A stretch of 64,000 bases of DNA from Arctopsyche grandis (Eukaryota > Arthropoda > Insecta > Trichoptera > Hydropsychidae). The DNA lies in assembly GCF_051622035.1 (NCBI RefSeq), contig NC_135365.1:24676001-24740000 (forward strand), in the 5' to 3' direction. The notes under the pieces are model-generated. The model ran no database searches. It was given only the letters and a program-made list of their open reading frames with translations, and was not told the origin of the DNA. Positions within the stretch are counted from its first letter, which is position 1, and the number at the start of each line of letters is the position of its first letter. Shown here piece after piece: positions 11,501 through 19,795 of this stretch. Made by a program: the position numbers and the translations under genes.

Positions 11501-13119
11501 TATGATTGATTCCGTTTTCAGATAAATCCACAGATATATTAAAAAAAGCAAATCCTCTGCCGCCAAGATAGCAATAGCTATATAAGCTATTACACCAACC
11601 TTTTACTTTCAATAGAGACAACAGACTCCCTGGACCTTCGTGGCCAATAAATTGACTAATGTAATTCAAAGGCTGAAATATTAAGTAAGTATTTGATAAA
11701 ATACTTCCGCTGGGACATTATATTCGTAGCCAAATCTTATACAAAAGTCCCTTTGATAATACTAACCGCAGTTTTATAATGTATTGTCATATCAGGAATA
11801 GGAAATTCCAAATACAAACTTCGCACATCCTTAACAGGGACGACGTCCATTTGTAATCCTCGATAATCTTCACTATGAGGATGTTGAGCCCAAGACGGCT
11901 TCACAACATTCTTGTCCTCTATTTCAGAAAACTTTTCAACTGCCATCTTTTCAAGGTCGTCCAGTGATTCTAGAATATTGTCTCAAAAATAATTCAACAG
12001 AATTTTGCTGTTTGTATATGTAAACGAATACATACAACAATTAGTTAGTTTGCTAACCTTTTCCAAGGATGACCAAAGTCATTATATTTGCAGAATACCA
12101 TTTGGAATGGAATTCAAGCAGCTCCTGGCGTACATCGATTCCCATTTTTCTCGGTGTCGTTTCCAATGTATCTCTATTTCCTATTTCAGTAAATAATTTA
12201 AAATGTTGCTCAAATCCAGTTTTTCATACTTTAATTACATACCTGTTCCAAATTTATTATATGGATGATTGGGATCTGACGTAGATTTATCCAGTAGATA
12301 TAAACGCCAGGAATCATTGCATATGTTCTTTTCATTTTCTGAATTCACGGCGTTCAATTCCCGATCTGTAGCACTTAAAGTGAACAATGGCGAAATAAAA
12401 AATTGGGCAAATCTAAAATGAAAACAATTTAACTTCAATAAAAGTAAAATTTTTTATAGTTGTCATCATAGATTCAAATGAAGAATTATGTACATATCCA
12501 AAGCTGATGCAAAGTGTTCTGGAATGACATCAAAAAAATATACAGTTTTATCAGTGAATGTAGAAGCATTATAGATGCCGCCATGTTCCGACAAAAATTT
12601 TGTATACATATTTTCCTATAACAATAAAATATTGTTTAAATCTAAACCTATCATAATATTGTGAAAAAATAACAAATTTTTATATACCTGAGGATATTTT
12701 TTAGTTCCTAAAAAGAGCATGTGTTCACAAAAATGAGCCATTCCCGGTATATTGTCTGGATCACTGAGATAACCTGTATAAAATAAATTCACGCATTCAA
12801 TATGCTAAACAAAACATGGTTTTTAAAAGAACCATAATATAATTAAATGTGATAAAATACAAACCAACGGCGACACTCAAAGCCGCTGCCGATTTCTCAG
12901 CCCTCGAATCACTGACGAGCAACACTTTCAATCTATTCTTCAATTGTATGCCTCTGAATTCAAATATAATAATTAATAAAAAAAATTGTATTTATATATT
13001 AAATTGATCCATAAAACTTACCTATACTCCAGTCTATCTTCGGAAGATTTTTTGATACTGTCACATTTATAAATCACATCCTTTCCAAATTCCACGGCTT
13101 GTTCTCGTTCAACCAGCAT
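8591..13119 (-). CDS. Ide: Insulin-degrading enzyme (insulysin), copy A, 19 exons, 996 aa
   Basis: Zinc metallopeptidase of family M16 that degrades insulin and other short peptides in the cytosol. Exons (minus): 13022-13119, 12865-12953, 12688-12773, 12494-12615, 12243-12412, 12058-12180, 11767-11969, 11472-11672, 11260-11397, 10972-11181, 10682-10887, 10464-10608, 10152-10383, 9927-10053, 9523-9751, 9314-9448, 9018-9227, 8787-8945, 8591-8698. Every junction is GT-AG and phases add up to 997 codons including TAG. Landmarks: inverted zinc motif HFCEH at residues 76-80; the third zinc ligand E157 in SENEKN, spaced 77 residues on, as in human [42 protein letters not shown], with the conserved R and [13 protein letters not shown]. 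Length is close to human IDE. The start gives [17 protein letters not shown], with no long N-terminal mitochondrial extension. The C-terminus is TFDKL rather than the peroxisomal AKL of mammals. The end of exon 18 could shift by one codon (8787 or 8790). Confidence 0.96.
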
Positions 13120-13266
13120 GGTTATGATTTATGATTTGTGCAATGCTTAGTTTATTTCAAATTTGTCAGCAGAAACCAAACGAAAACGGTTCAAATCTAT
13201 GATTCAAATCAAGAAAGAATAAATTAACAACGTACATTAATATAATTCATATTTAAATTATGTCAT
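12140..13266. repeat. Segmental duplication, copy A portion (pairs with 1-1067)
   Basis: Exons 1-6 of IDE, their introns and about 150 bp upstream of the ATG match 1-1067 with only scattered substitutions and small indels, introns included. This indicates a fairly recent tandem duplication. The largest difference is the exon 1 donor/intron 1 start, present here and lost in copy B. Confidence 0.9.
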
Positions 13267-13391
13267 ATTAATGAACTTTCATATAATAGTGCCTTGGACG
13301 AAAGAAAAAGTATAATATATTTATTTTTTCATAATAATTTTATTGCAAAAAAATTTGGAAACCCGTTGTTCAAAATTGGGGTGACGCCACT

Positions 13392-13682
13392 GATAATACC
13401 TCAAGTTACACTGTAACATTTGAGAAGATATATATTATTGTATATTCGTAATACAGTTGGTACATACCTTGGATTAATTTTCCTTGCTTATACCACTACT
13501 GCCGCAGAAGAGTTTGGGGTCGGTGTATGAACACTTCTTAATTAATGGATCTTTTTCACCAGTAGTTGACAAACGAATGCAAATCTTAGGGAAATAATAA
13601 TAAATTATATTAGATTTAATTCACGTTTTAATACTAATGAAATTGATATTCAATTCATTTAATACGTTTAAAATATGGTACT
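13392..13682. repeat. Segmental duplication, upstream flank copy A (pairs with about 3290-3341 and 4120-4335)
   Basis: Continues the homology 5' of IDE. Here GAAGATATATATTATTGTATATTCG is uninterrupted, whereas copy B has (TA)n and a SINE inserted. CTGCCGCAGAAGAGTTTG through AATACGTTTAAAAT is shared. 13267-13391 between the two blocks is not shared and holds nothing recognisable. Confidence 0.8.
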
Positions 13683-13894
13683 ATGGGGTGTATGGAGTGA
13701 AACGACGGATATGTTAACACTATAGAGGCCGCGTTAAACTGTTGAACGTCACCAGGGGCCAGTACAACTTTTTTTTAAATAATTAAAAAAAACTTTATAT
13801 ATATTCGCATGTATGTACATGCATATAAATGAAATAATAAAAAAAAAATGGAAAATATCCATGGTTCCGTATCTATATGAACACTCAACGAATT

Positions 13895-14115
13895 TTGTTT
13901 ACGCAAATTACGAAATTATTGCGTTGCAATGACATTCATCCCCGTTTTTCCCGTTTCCGTTCCCGTTTTTGGGCTATTTTTTTTTCACAGTAATCTTTCC
14001 GGACATGCATAAAACAAATCCTGTCAGTTTCATCGTAATCGGTTGAGTGGTTTAGGAGCCCATACGAGACAAACAGACAGACAGATAGCCATTCAATTTT
14101 ATATATAAATATAGG
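13895..14115 (+). repeat. Interspersed repeat, related to 63425-63725
   Basis: Shared order of GCGTTG(C/T)AATG, CCCGTTTCCGTTCCCG, CGGACATGCA, then GACAAACAGACAGACAGATAG and an ATTCAATTTTATATATA tail. It resembles the 3' region of insect non-LTR elements, but no coding part is attached. Confidence 0.5.
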
Positions 14116-14126
14116 GGTTTGGTGCA

Positions 14127-14491
14127 TCCGCTCTAAAATCGCCTAAATTCTAAAAATTAACGGACGGCTGCTTTAAATGCAATTCTCATCTTCTCGAATG
14201 ATAGATTGCACATCAGATGACGGGTAACCTTTCGATGTACACAGATGCAATTATTAAAATTGAGTTGGATCTTTCAGGCGAGTTTAATAAGGCAAGATTC
14301 GATAAGTTCCGAATCTTGCCTTATTAAACTCGCCAGAAAGATCCAACTCAATTTTAATAATTGCATCTTTGCACATCGAAAGGTTACTCGTCATCTGATG
14401 TGCAATCTATCATTCTAGAAAACGAGAATTACGTTTAAAGCTGCCGTTCTGTTAATCTGTCGTTCAATTTGTCTGGCGATTTTAGAGCGGA
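14127..14491. repeat. Foldback element: two about 175-bp inverted arms, 8-bp loop
   Basis: Arms 14127-14301 and 14310-14491 pair almost throughout around a central ATAAGTTC, with AAGGCAAGATTCG facing CGAATCTTGCCTT. The outer tips are TCCGCTCTAAAATCGCC and GGCGATTTTAGAGCGGA. There are several mismatches toward the outer halves and no ORF. Part of an arm (AGAAAGATCCAACTCAATTT) recurs near 45548. Confidence 0.9.
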
Positions 14492-15034
14492 TCCAAATAT
14501 AGATTAAAATAAAAAGAAAATAAATCTAATATAAAATAAAAAATGAAACATAATTGTATCATCGATCAGAAACGATTGACGAAAACGTAATACAAAAATA
14601 TATCAGCGGACTGAAGCAGTTCTCGCAGTCGTGAATCATATATGCATCAGCGGCCAATAAGCGTTGGCACCAACATGATGCAAATATGAGTGAGTGGCCA
14701 CCATTGTGTTAAGGCACGGCTGTTTAATCTGATGGGCGGGAAGAAAGTAAGGTAGCAACAGATAACTTGGCCGAGTTGGTCCCAACTCGCAGGATGGTGA
14801 CCGAAACTCGACCATGTCGTATAGCCGCCACATCACTCCCCTCCCAGTGAAAAACGATACAAAAAGAAAAAAAAAATTACAAAAAAAAAACATACGCATA
14901 TATTTTATTAGAACAAATATATATGGTTCTAGCTCTGGCAGCGAGTATGTACTCCAGGTGCGGAGCAGATTGCGGCAAAAGTTGAGGGTTGGGTAGCCAC
15001 CAGCTGGGCAGCAGGGTAGTTACGCAGGTTGGTG

Positions 15035-15190
15035 GCTAGTTGGCTGGTTGGCTGGTTGCTGGTTGGCTGGTTGGCTGGTTGGCTGGTTGGCTGGTTGGCT
15101 GGTTGGCTGGTTGGCTGGTTGGCTGGTTGGCTGGTTGGCTGGTTGGCTGGTTGGCTGGTTGGCTGGTTGGCTGGTTGGCTGGTTGGCTGG
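15035..15190. repeat. (GGTTGGCT)n minisatellite
   Basis: About 19 copies of an 8-bp unit with one shortened unit near 15056. The open frames through it (PTSQPANQ repeats) are a by-product of the repeat. Confidence 0.95.
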
Positions 15191-15399
15191 ATGGCCGTCT
15201 AGTGTGTGTTGAAGTGCCTGACTTCGTCCCCATCCATCACAGTCATCCGTTGTCTCGCTCACACCACTGCATTTTCGCTCCTCGTCGTCGGTCGTATGTA
15301 TTGTTACAATTTCAGCGCGACACAGCTCGTCGATGTGGGTGTCATGGGATGAGGGAACCGGGTGGTTCATCGGTAAAAGTGAGAATTCTCGACAGGACC

Positions 15400-15650
15400 C
15401 TCTAGGCTCGGAAGCGAGGCTCGGTCGACCCGCTCCTTCCTCTCATTGGTTGCTCTTTGCGACTTCTCTAGTATTGCCGTGCCCTGAATTAACTCGACTT
15501 TTACCTGATGAAATACTCCGACATATACTGCCTGGTTCGCATATAATTTCGGACGGTTGGGCAGCGTACGGAAATATTCCGAATTCCGGTAAAAGTGGTT
15601 ATAATTTCGTGGATCCAAATGATAGTGTAATGGTGCTTACGGACTAAACC
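15400..15650 (+). mobile_element. Merlin/IS1016-like transposase C-terminal fragment, copy 1
   Basis: Plus-strand frame ending at 15647 reads LTRLLPDEILRHILPGSHIISDGWAAYGNI, then GYNFVDPNDSV. HIISDGWAAY and NFVDP fit the DDE region of ISXO2/IS1016-type transposases (Merlin superfamily), with the second catalytic Asp in SDGW. Only the C-terminal part is present. The block 15361-15590 recurs inverted at 16325-16515. Confidence 0.6.
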
Positions 15651-15862
15651 AACGATGATTTTGGGCCAACTTTTTAACCAGCAGTAGCTTACAAAATATC
15701 GAAATAAAAATTAAATTTTAAAATTGAAATTAAATATCAAAGTCAAGCTAAAGAGCGAGATTGAGCTAAAATTAGATCATCGTTGATGTTTTGAATTACA
15801 ACAATGTTTTGAATTACGACGATAGCGCATTTAAAACCAGAGAAATATTATAATTTCTCTGC
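15645..15862 (+). repeat. 218-bp repeat with terminal palindrome, copy 1
   Basis: From TACGGACTAAACCAACGA to a terminal palindrome, CAGAGAAATATTATAATTTCTCTG. A second copy lies inverted at 19577-19795. Both stop right after the palindrome, suggesting it is an element end. Copy 1 has an extra TTACAACAATGTTTTGAA. Confidence 0.75.
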
Positions 15863-15869
15863 GTACATA

Positions 15870-16250
15870 TACACATAAACACATAAATAAAGATAAATTA
15901 CTCATATATATAAAAATAAAAAATAGCATACATATATAAATAAAGATAAAACCAACATACATACACATTATGCTAAATAATAAAATTACAAAATGAAAAC
16001 AACATGTGTATGTAGCTAGAAGTCATTTAAAATATGCTGCCTGGCAGAACTGTATGATGAAGTAAAAACATCAAGGCTCCCAGAAAGCAGGTTAAATAGT
16101 CGAATGGCTCTTGAAAGGGGTGAGTCATCAAGCACATTAGTTCTGGCCCGAATAGGCAGGAATAGAGTTCTGGAGCGAGATTCTCTCAGTTTCTCAGGTA
16201 CCCTAAGTTTAAGATTACACAGAACAAAGAATTTGGCACAACGCGTGCCC
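15870..16250 (-). mobile_element. LINE 3' end (RT C-terminus plus 3' UTR)
   Basis: The minus strand reads RESRSRTLFLPIRARTNVL, then SPLSRAIRLFNLLSG and SSYSSARQHILNDF with the stop at 16016-16018. This is the conserved tail of many non-LTR ORF2 proteins. AT-rich 3' UTR follows to about 15870. It joins a Merlin-like fragment at about 16250, so it probably inserted into that fragment. Confidence 0.6.
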
Positions 16251-16515
16251 GTTTTGATTCATATTTAGATGAATTTGTATTAAACCACAAACAAATGCGT
16301 GTATATTCCATTAGCAATGTGTGGAATATTTCCGTACGCTGCCCAACCGTCCGAAATTATATGCGAACCAGGCAGTATATGTCGGAGTATTTCATCAGGT
16401 AAAAGTCGAGTTAATTCAGGGCACGGCAACACTAGAGTAGTCGCAAAGAGCAACCAATGAGAGGAAGGAGCGGGTCGACCGAGCCTAGAGGGTCCGTCTT
16501 GTCGGTTTTTTTTTT
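16250..16515 (-). mobile_element. Merlin/IS1016-like transposase fragment, copy 2 (inverted)
   Basis: Nearly identical to 15361-15590 in reverse orientation (LPDEILRHILPGSHIISDGW), but continues as AAYGNIPHIANGIYTHLFVV before a stop. It therefore preserves sequence missing from copy 1. Together the two copies form a long inverted repeat with about 740 bp between. Confidence 0.6.
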
Positions 16516-16771
16516 ACTTTTGCCGGTTCCTCCACCACTTGCAGGCCTGGATGCTGATTGTCATGTCGAAAATGGCGACGGTGCGGGTACTCCTGTGCCA
16601 GCCTCGATTCACGTTAGGGTCACCAATATGGGGCGTATGGAGTGAAACGACGGATATGTTAAGGCATGACTGTTTAATCTGATGGGCGGGAAGAAAGTAA
16701 GGTAGCAACAGATAACTTGGCCGAGTCGGTCCCAACTCGCAGGATGGTGACCGAAACTCGACCACAGTACT

Positions 16772-16950
16772 TACATTATTTTTGTATTTTTTATCGTCTA
16801 ATCCCATTTTTTGTCCAAAACCACGCTTCCACGCCTATCTCTGGTAATGAATATAGCATTGTTCATTTTTATGGTGAACTTTTTTTTTTGCTTTCTAGCT
16901 TTGTAGTTTGCCCTTTTTCCTGGAAAAGCACCGTCCTTATCTAGTAATGA
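16772..16950. repeat. Diverged repeat related (inverted) to 5150-5290
   Basis: CTTTCTAGCTTTGTA, CCTGGAAAAGCACCGTC and the T run match the reverse complement of the MITE interior at 5170-5290. No coding content. Confidence 0.5.
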
Positions 16951-17079
16951 GCTGATAGGATGGATTTTTACTACCATTCGAGACGATATACATATGTATT
17001 TTATTTCTCTGGATCGCCTCCTGGAAGTTTGCTCGTGTTATGTTGCAGAAATAATATGCGGTATAATAGGGTAAATCCA

Positions 17080-17730
17080 TGGTCTTGATTTTCCGATATG
17101 GTCGAGGTCTTCATTTCTTTCGAGTGTCTGGGACACCTGCTGACGAGGGATCTCTGATGACCGTGACAATGAAAGACAAAGGATGGCTATAATATTTGTG
17201 TAATGGCAAATATGCTGGCAAGATGGTTTTACCACTCTTGTGTAGAGGTTAAGAGACAATTATTCATGTCCTTTTGTACTAGCCTCTGTACTGAAGAACA
17301 GTGAGGAAGATAGAGGTTCAATATAACAACCACTATCGTGCTCTCTTCAGGCTACCAAGGGGTTGCAGTGCGTCGCAAATGTTCGTGGAGGGGCACGTGC
17401 CTAACTTTGAGGCCATTCTCAGGATGAGAGCGGCCTCCCTACGTCTTCGTGTAATTTTATCGTCTAATTGTCTTCTTTCTGCCGCGTCTTCTAATTTGCA
17501 TTCTTCACTGTATGTTCGATGGATGGAACTACTCCACCGACTGCCTTAAATAGACATTATTAAATTGATTACATAATTAATTATTTTTATTATTATTTAT
17601 ATATTTATTTTTTCACTTAATTTTTTATTATTATTCAATACTGTTGTATTTATTATCTATATATTATTTTTATGGACAATTGGGATTACACTATAAGTTA
17701 TTATTGTAATTATAATTCTCGGTTATAATA
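17080..17730 (+). mobile_element. LINE fragment, RT C-terminal region and 3' UTR
   Basis: Plus-strand frames give GHLLTRDLSDD near 17130, then (17301-17549) YNNHYRALFRLPRGCSASQMF and VPNFEAILRMRAASLRLR, the conserved LPR-CSAS-MF / VP-FEA-R motif of non-LTR ORF2 C-termini. A very AT-rich tail with AATAAA (17730) follows. 5'-truncated and frameshifted. Confidence 0.7.
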
Positions 17731-18002
17731 AATATATGCAAGTACTTATAATGCGTTTGTATTAATATTGAAATAATAAATAGTTTAAACGTAAATATAC
17801 TTTAATTTATACTAAATTTCCAATTACAGAAATACATACATACATATGTAGTATCATATCTTGTTTGTATTACAAATATGTGTGGTAAGTGATGATACCT
17901 ACATAGCATTGTAATTAATGTGATTTCAGAATTATTACTACAACAAAAAAGAGCATTAAAAAGATATGAAATATGTTTTTTTAATGATAAAATGTCATTC
18001 GA

Positions 18003-19154
18003 ATGTTGGATGTTCATTCAGTTGTGATAGACATACCGTGTGGATACGTTGCTCTAAGATTTAATATGTCTGAACCTCTCGAAGTTGTATCACCGGGTAG
18101 TTGGTCTTATTTGTCATCATTATTTCCAGGAAATGATGGTATTATTGCAAGAGCTACCATTGCAATGCAAATTGTCAACATTCAAAATCATCCCGATTAT
18201 CCGATGACGGCTTATGCTCCGGAAGGAGATCCACGAGAAGGACTCATCTTCATATGGAAACCAGTATGTTCTCAGTTAAAATTATGTTCGTTTGATGGTA
18301 TTTGAAATGATTTATTCCCAACGTTCCAGACGGACAAACTGATTGAAGTATGTGTATTCTCGGCAAAACAAGACACATCTGTATTAAAGCGAGCTTTAGC
18401 AAACACCCGAATAATAAATAGGAATTCAATGTTAATATACTGCAATTTAAGCGCAGATATATATCGACATGTTGCTGAAATTTTAGGTCAATTCAATGCT
18501 ATCACTGATGAAACAATCGTCGCATGCTTGCCTAGCGACAAAGCGAAGGATTATATAATTGAGTACGCTCAACCAAACTGAACCAATTAACTAAATAAAC
18601 ACATATTGGATTTATACATAATTATCTTTTAATATAGGATCTATCCGGGAATTAGACTGGCTACTATCGGACCGGAGTATGCTGAAGAGATCGATTCGAC
18701 GTGGCCACACAGATATTCCGGCTCGGTTGATTATTTCAAAACAATGCTATCTCTCGGTTCAGCTCTGGGATTACTCACTGAGGAGAGTCATGAGCTGGTG
18801 GGATGGATCTTTACAACCATTCGGGGGGATTTACATGCACTTCATATAAAAGAAGTATGTACATATATGTTATCTTACCAGTCCTTGATGGTTTCATGTA
18901 CTATTTTTTACTTTTATCTAATTATAATATATTTCTAATTGAAGAGTTACAGACGAAACGGATATGCCCAACTCTTAATTAAGATCATGAGTAAAAAATT
19001 GGCAGATTGTGGTATTGATGATATACTGGCTTATATAATTACGGATAATTCTTCATCCATGGATTTATTTCAAAAGAGCGGTTTTCATTTTAAGAACATT
19101 GTAAGCTGGCTTTCAACTGGGAATATGCTCGATAAAAAATTGAATGTGTATTGA
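18003..19154 (+). CDS. GNAT-superfamily N-acyltransferase (glycine N-acyltransferase-like), 4 exons, 306 aa
   Basis: Exons 18003-18263, 18330-18562, 18638-18854 and 18945-19154 join with consistent phases and GT-AG borders to 306 codons plus TGA. The C-terminal third is an FR47/GLYAT-like acetyltransferase fold: IYPGIRLATIGPEYAEEID, ELVGWIFTTIRGDLHALHI, then the acetyl-CoA binding loop YRRNGYAQ (an R-x-x-G-x-A pattern) at the exon 4 start, and later DNSSSMDLFQKSGF, the usual N-x-x-S-x-x-x(Y/F)-x-x-x-G-F ending. Such proteins move acyl groups from CoA to amines or amino acids; the substrate cannot be read from sequence. The first ATG is uncertain: a stop lies in frame at 17988-17990, but a possible acceptor (TTCAG, 18017-18021) and another at 17930 allow an upstream exon. 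It is flanked by LINE remains upstream and an interspersed repeat downstream. Confidence 0.75.
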
Positions 19155-19576
19155 ATTAAGAAATTGAATTGGATAATGCGTATGGGATTATTTAATTTCT
19201 TAAAAATGTTTAATTATCTTGATATCTATTGATATTTTTGAAAAACTTTAATTTAAATGCACTTCCATAAATAAATTTTAAAAAGCTTTGAAAAAAACAA
19301 CATAGATGTCACTGATAAAGTTCTTTTTTTTAAATAGAGTGCACTTATTCAATTGTTTCTCTCGTCGAAATAAATCAAATAATTAAATCATTTCAGAGGT
19401 AAAATTTATTGGATAATGTGATTATTAATTTTATTTCGACAAAAGAAAAAAAAACCCTTTGGCAAAACACCGACCGCGGTTTTTTGTCGTTTTTTTTTAT
19501 CGATCATCGACGGCCAAATTCAGTAACATATCGTGACGACTTAAGAAATAATAACAATATTTTTTTTCGCTCGTAA
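19155..19576. other. Region downstream of the acyltransferase
   Basis: AT-rich, with AATAAA at 19268-19273, a candidate polyadenylation signal for the acyltransferase gene, and a short inverted repeat (GTCGAAATAAA near 19364, TTTATTTCGAC near 19430). No gene seen. Confidence 0.4.
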
Positions 19577-19795
19577 GCAGAGAAATTATAATATTTCTCT
19601 GGTTTTAAATGCGTATCGTCGTAATTCAAAATATCAACGATGATCTAATTTTAGCTCAATCTCGCTCTTTAGCTTAATTTTGACGTTTAATTTCAATTTT
19701 TTAATTTCATTTTTATTTCAATATTTTGTACGCTACTGGTTTTATCCTGCTGGTTAAAAAAGTTGGCCCAAAATCGTCGTTGGTTTAGTCCGTAC
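19577..19795 (-). repeat. 218-bp repeat with terminal palindrome, copy 2 (inverted)
   Basis: Reverse-complement match to 15645-15862, beginning at the palindrome GCAGAGAAATTATAATATTT and ending at TCGTTGGTTTAGTCCGTACG. It contains an extra GATAAAACC relative to copy 1. Confidence 0.75.

Larger units (their letters stand above)
13718..14708. mobile_element. piggyBac-like non-autonomous element (TTAA insertion) inside the left LTR
   Basis: Flanked by TTAA at 13714-13717 and 14709-14712. Imperfect 13-bp inverted ends are CACTATAGAGGCC and, inverted, CACAATGGTGGCC. The partner LTR at 16655-16665 has a single uninterrupted ATGTTAAGGCATG, an empty site showing TTAA duplication. No transposase ORF. 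It contains a CCCGTTTCCGTTCCCG/CAGACAGACAG-type repeat (13895-14115) and the large foldback at 14127-14491. Confidence 0.75.
13684..16766 (-). mobile_element. LTR-flanked composite element (non-autonomous LTR retrotransposon remnant)
   Basis: Direct terminal repeats of about 138 bp: 16628-16766, and 13684-13717 continuing at 14713-14816 after a later insertion. Both share GGAGTGAAACGACGGATATG, CTGATGGGCGGGAAGAAAG and GGTGACCGAAACTCGACCA. Minus orientation is suggested by TTGGTGACCCTAACGTGA directly inside the right repeat (a typical retrotransposon primer-binding site) and a purine-rich GGGAGGGGAGTGATG near the left repeat. Flanks carry GTACT (13678-13682, 16767-16771). The paralogous site at 4505-4515 (TATGGTACTTACATT) is empty. 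The inside has no gag/pol but holds a minisatellite, Merlin-like fragments and a LINE end. Confidence 0.65.

Noticed and set aside
15020-15405. PTSQPANQ / GWLVGWLA repeat proteins
   Set aside because: Both strands are open only because the 8-bp minisatellite has no stop codon in these frames.
17394-17399. CACGTG E-box
   Set aside because: Lies inside a LINE fragment, not near the vrille control region.
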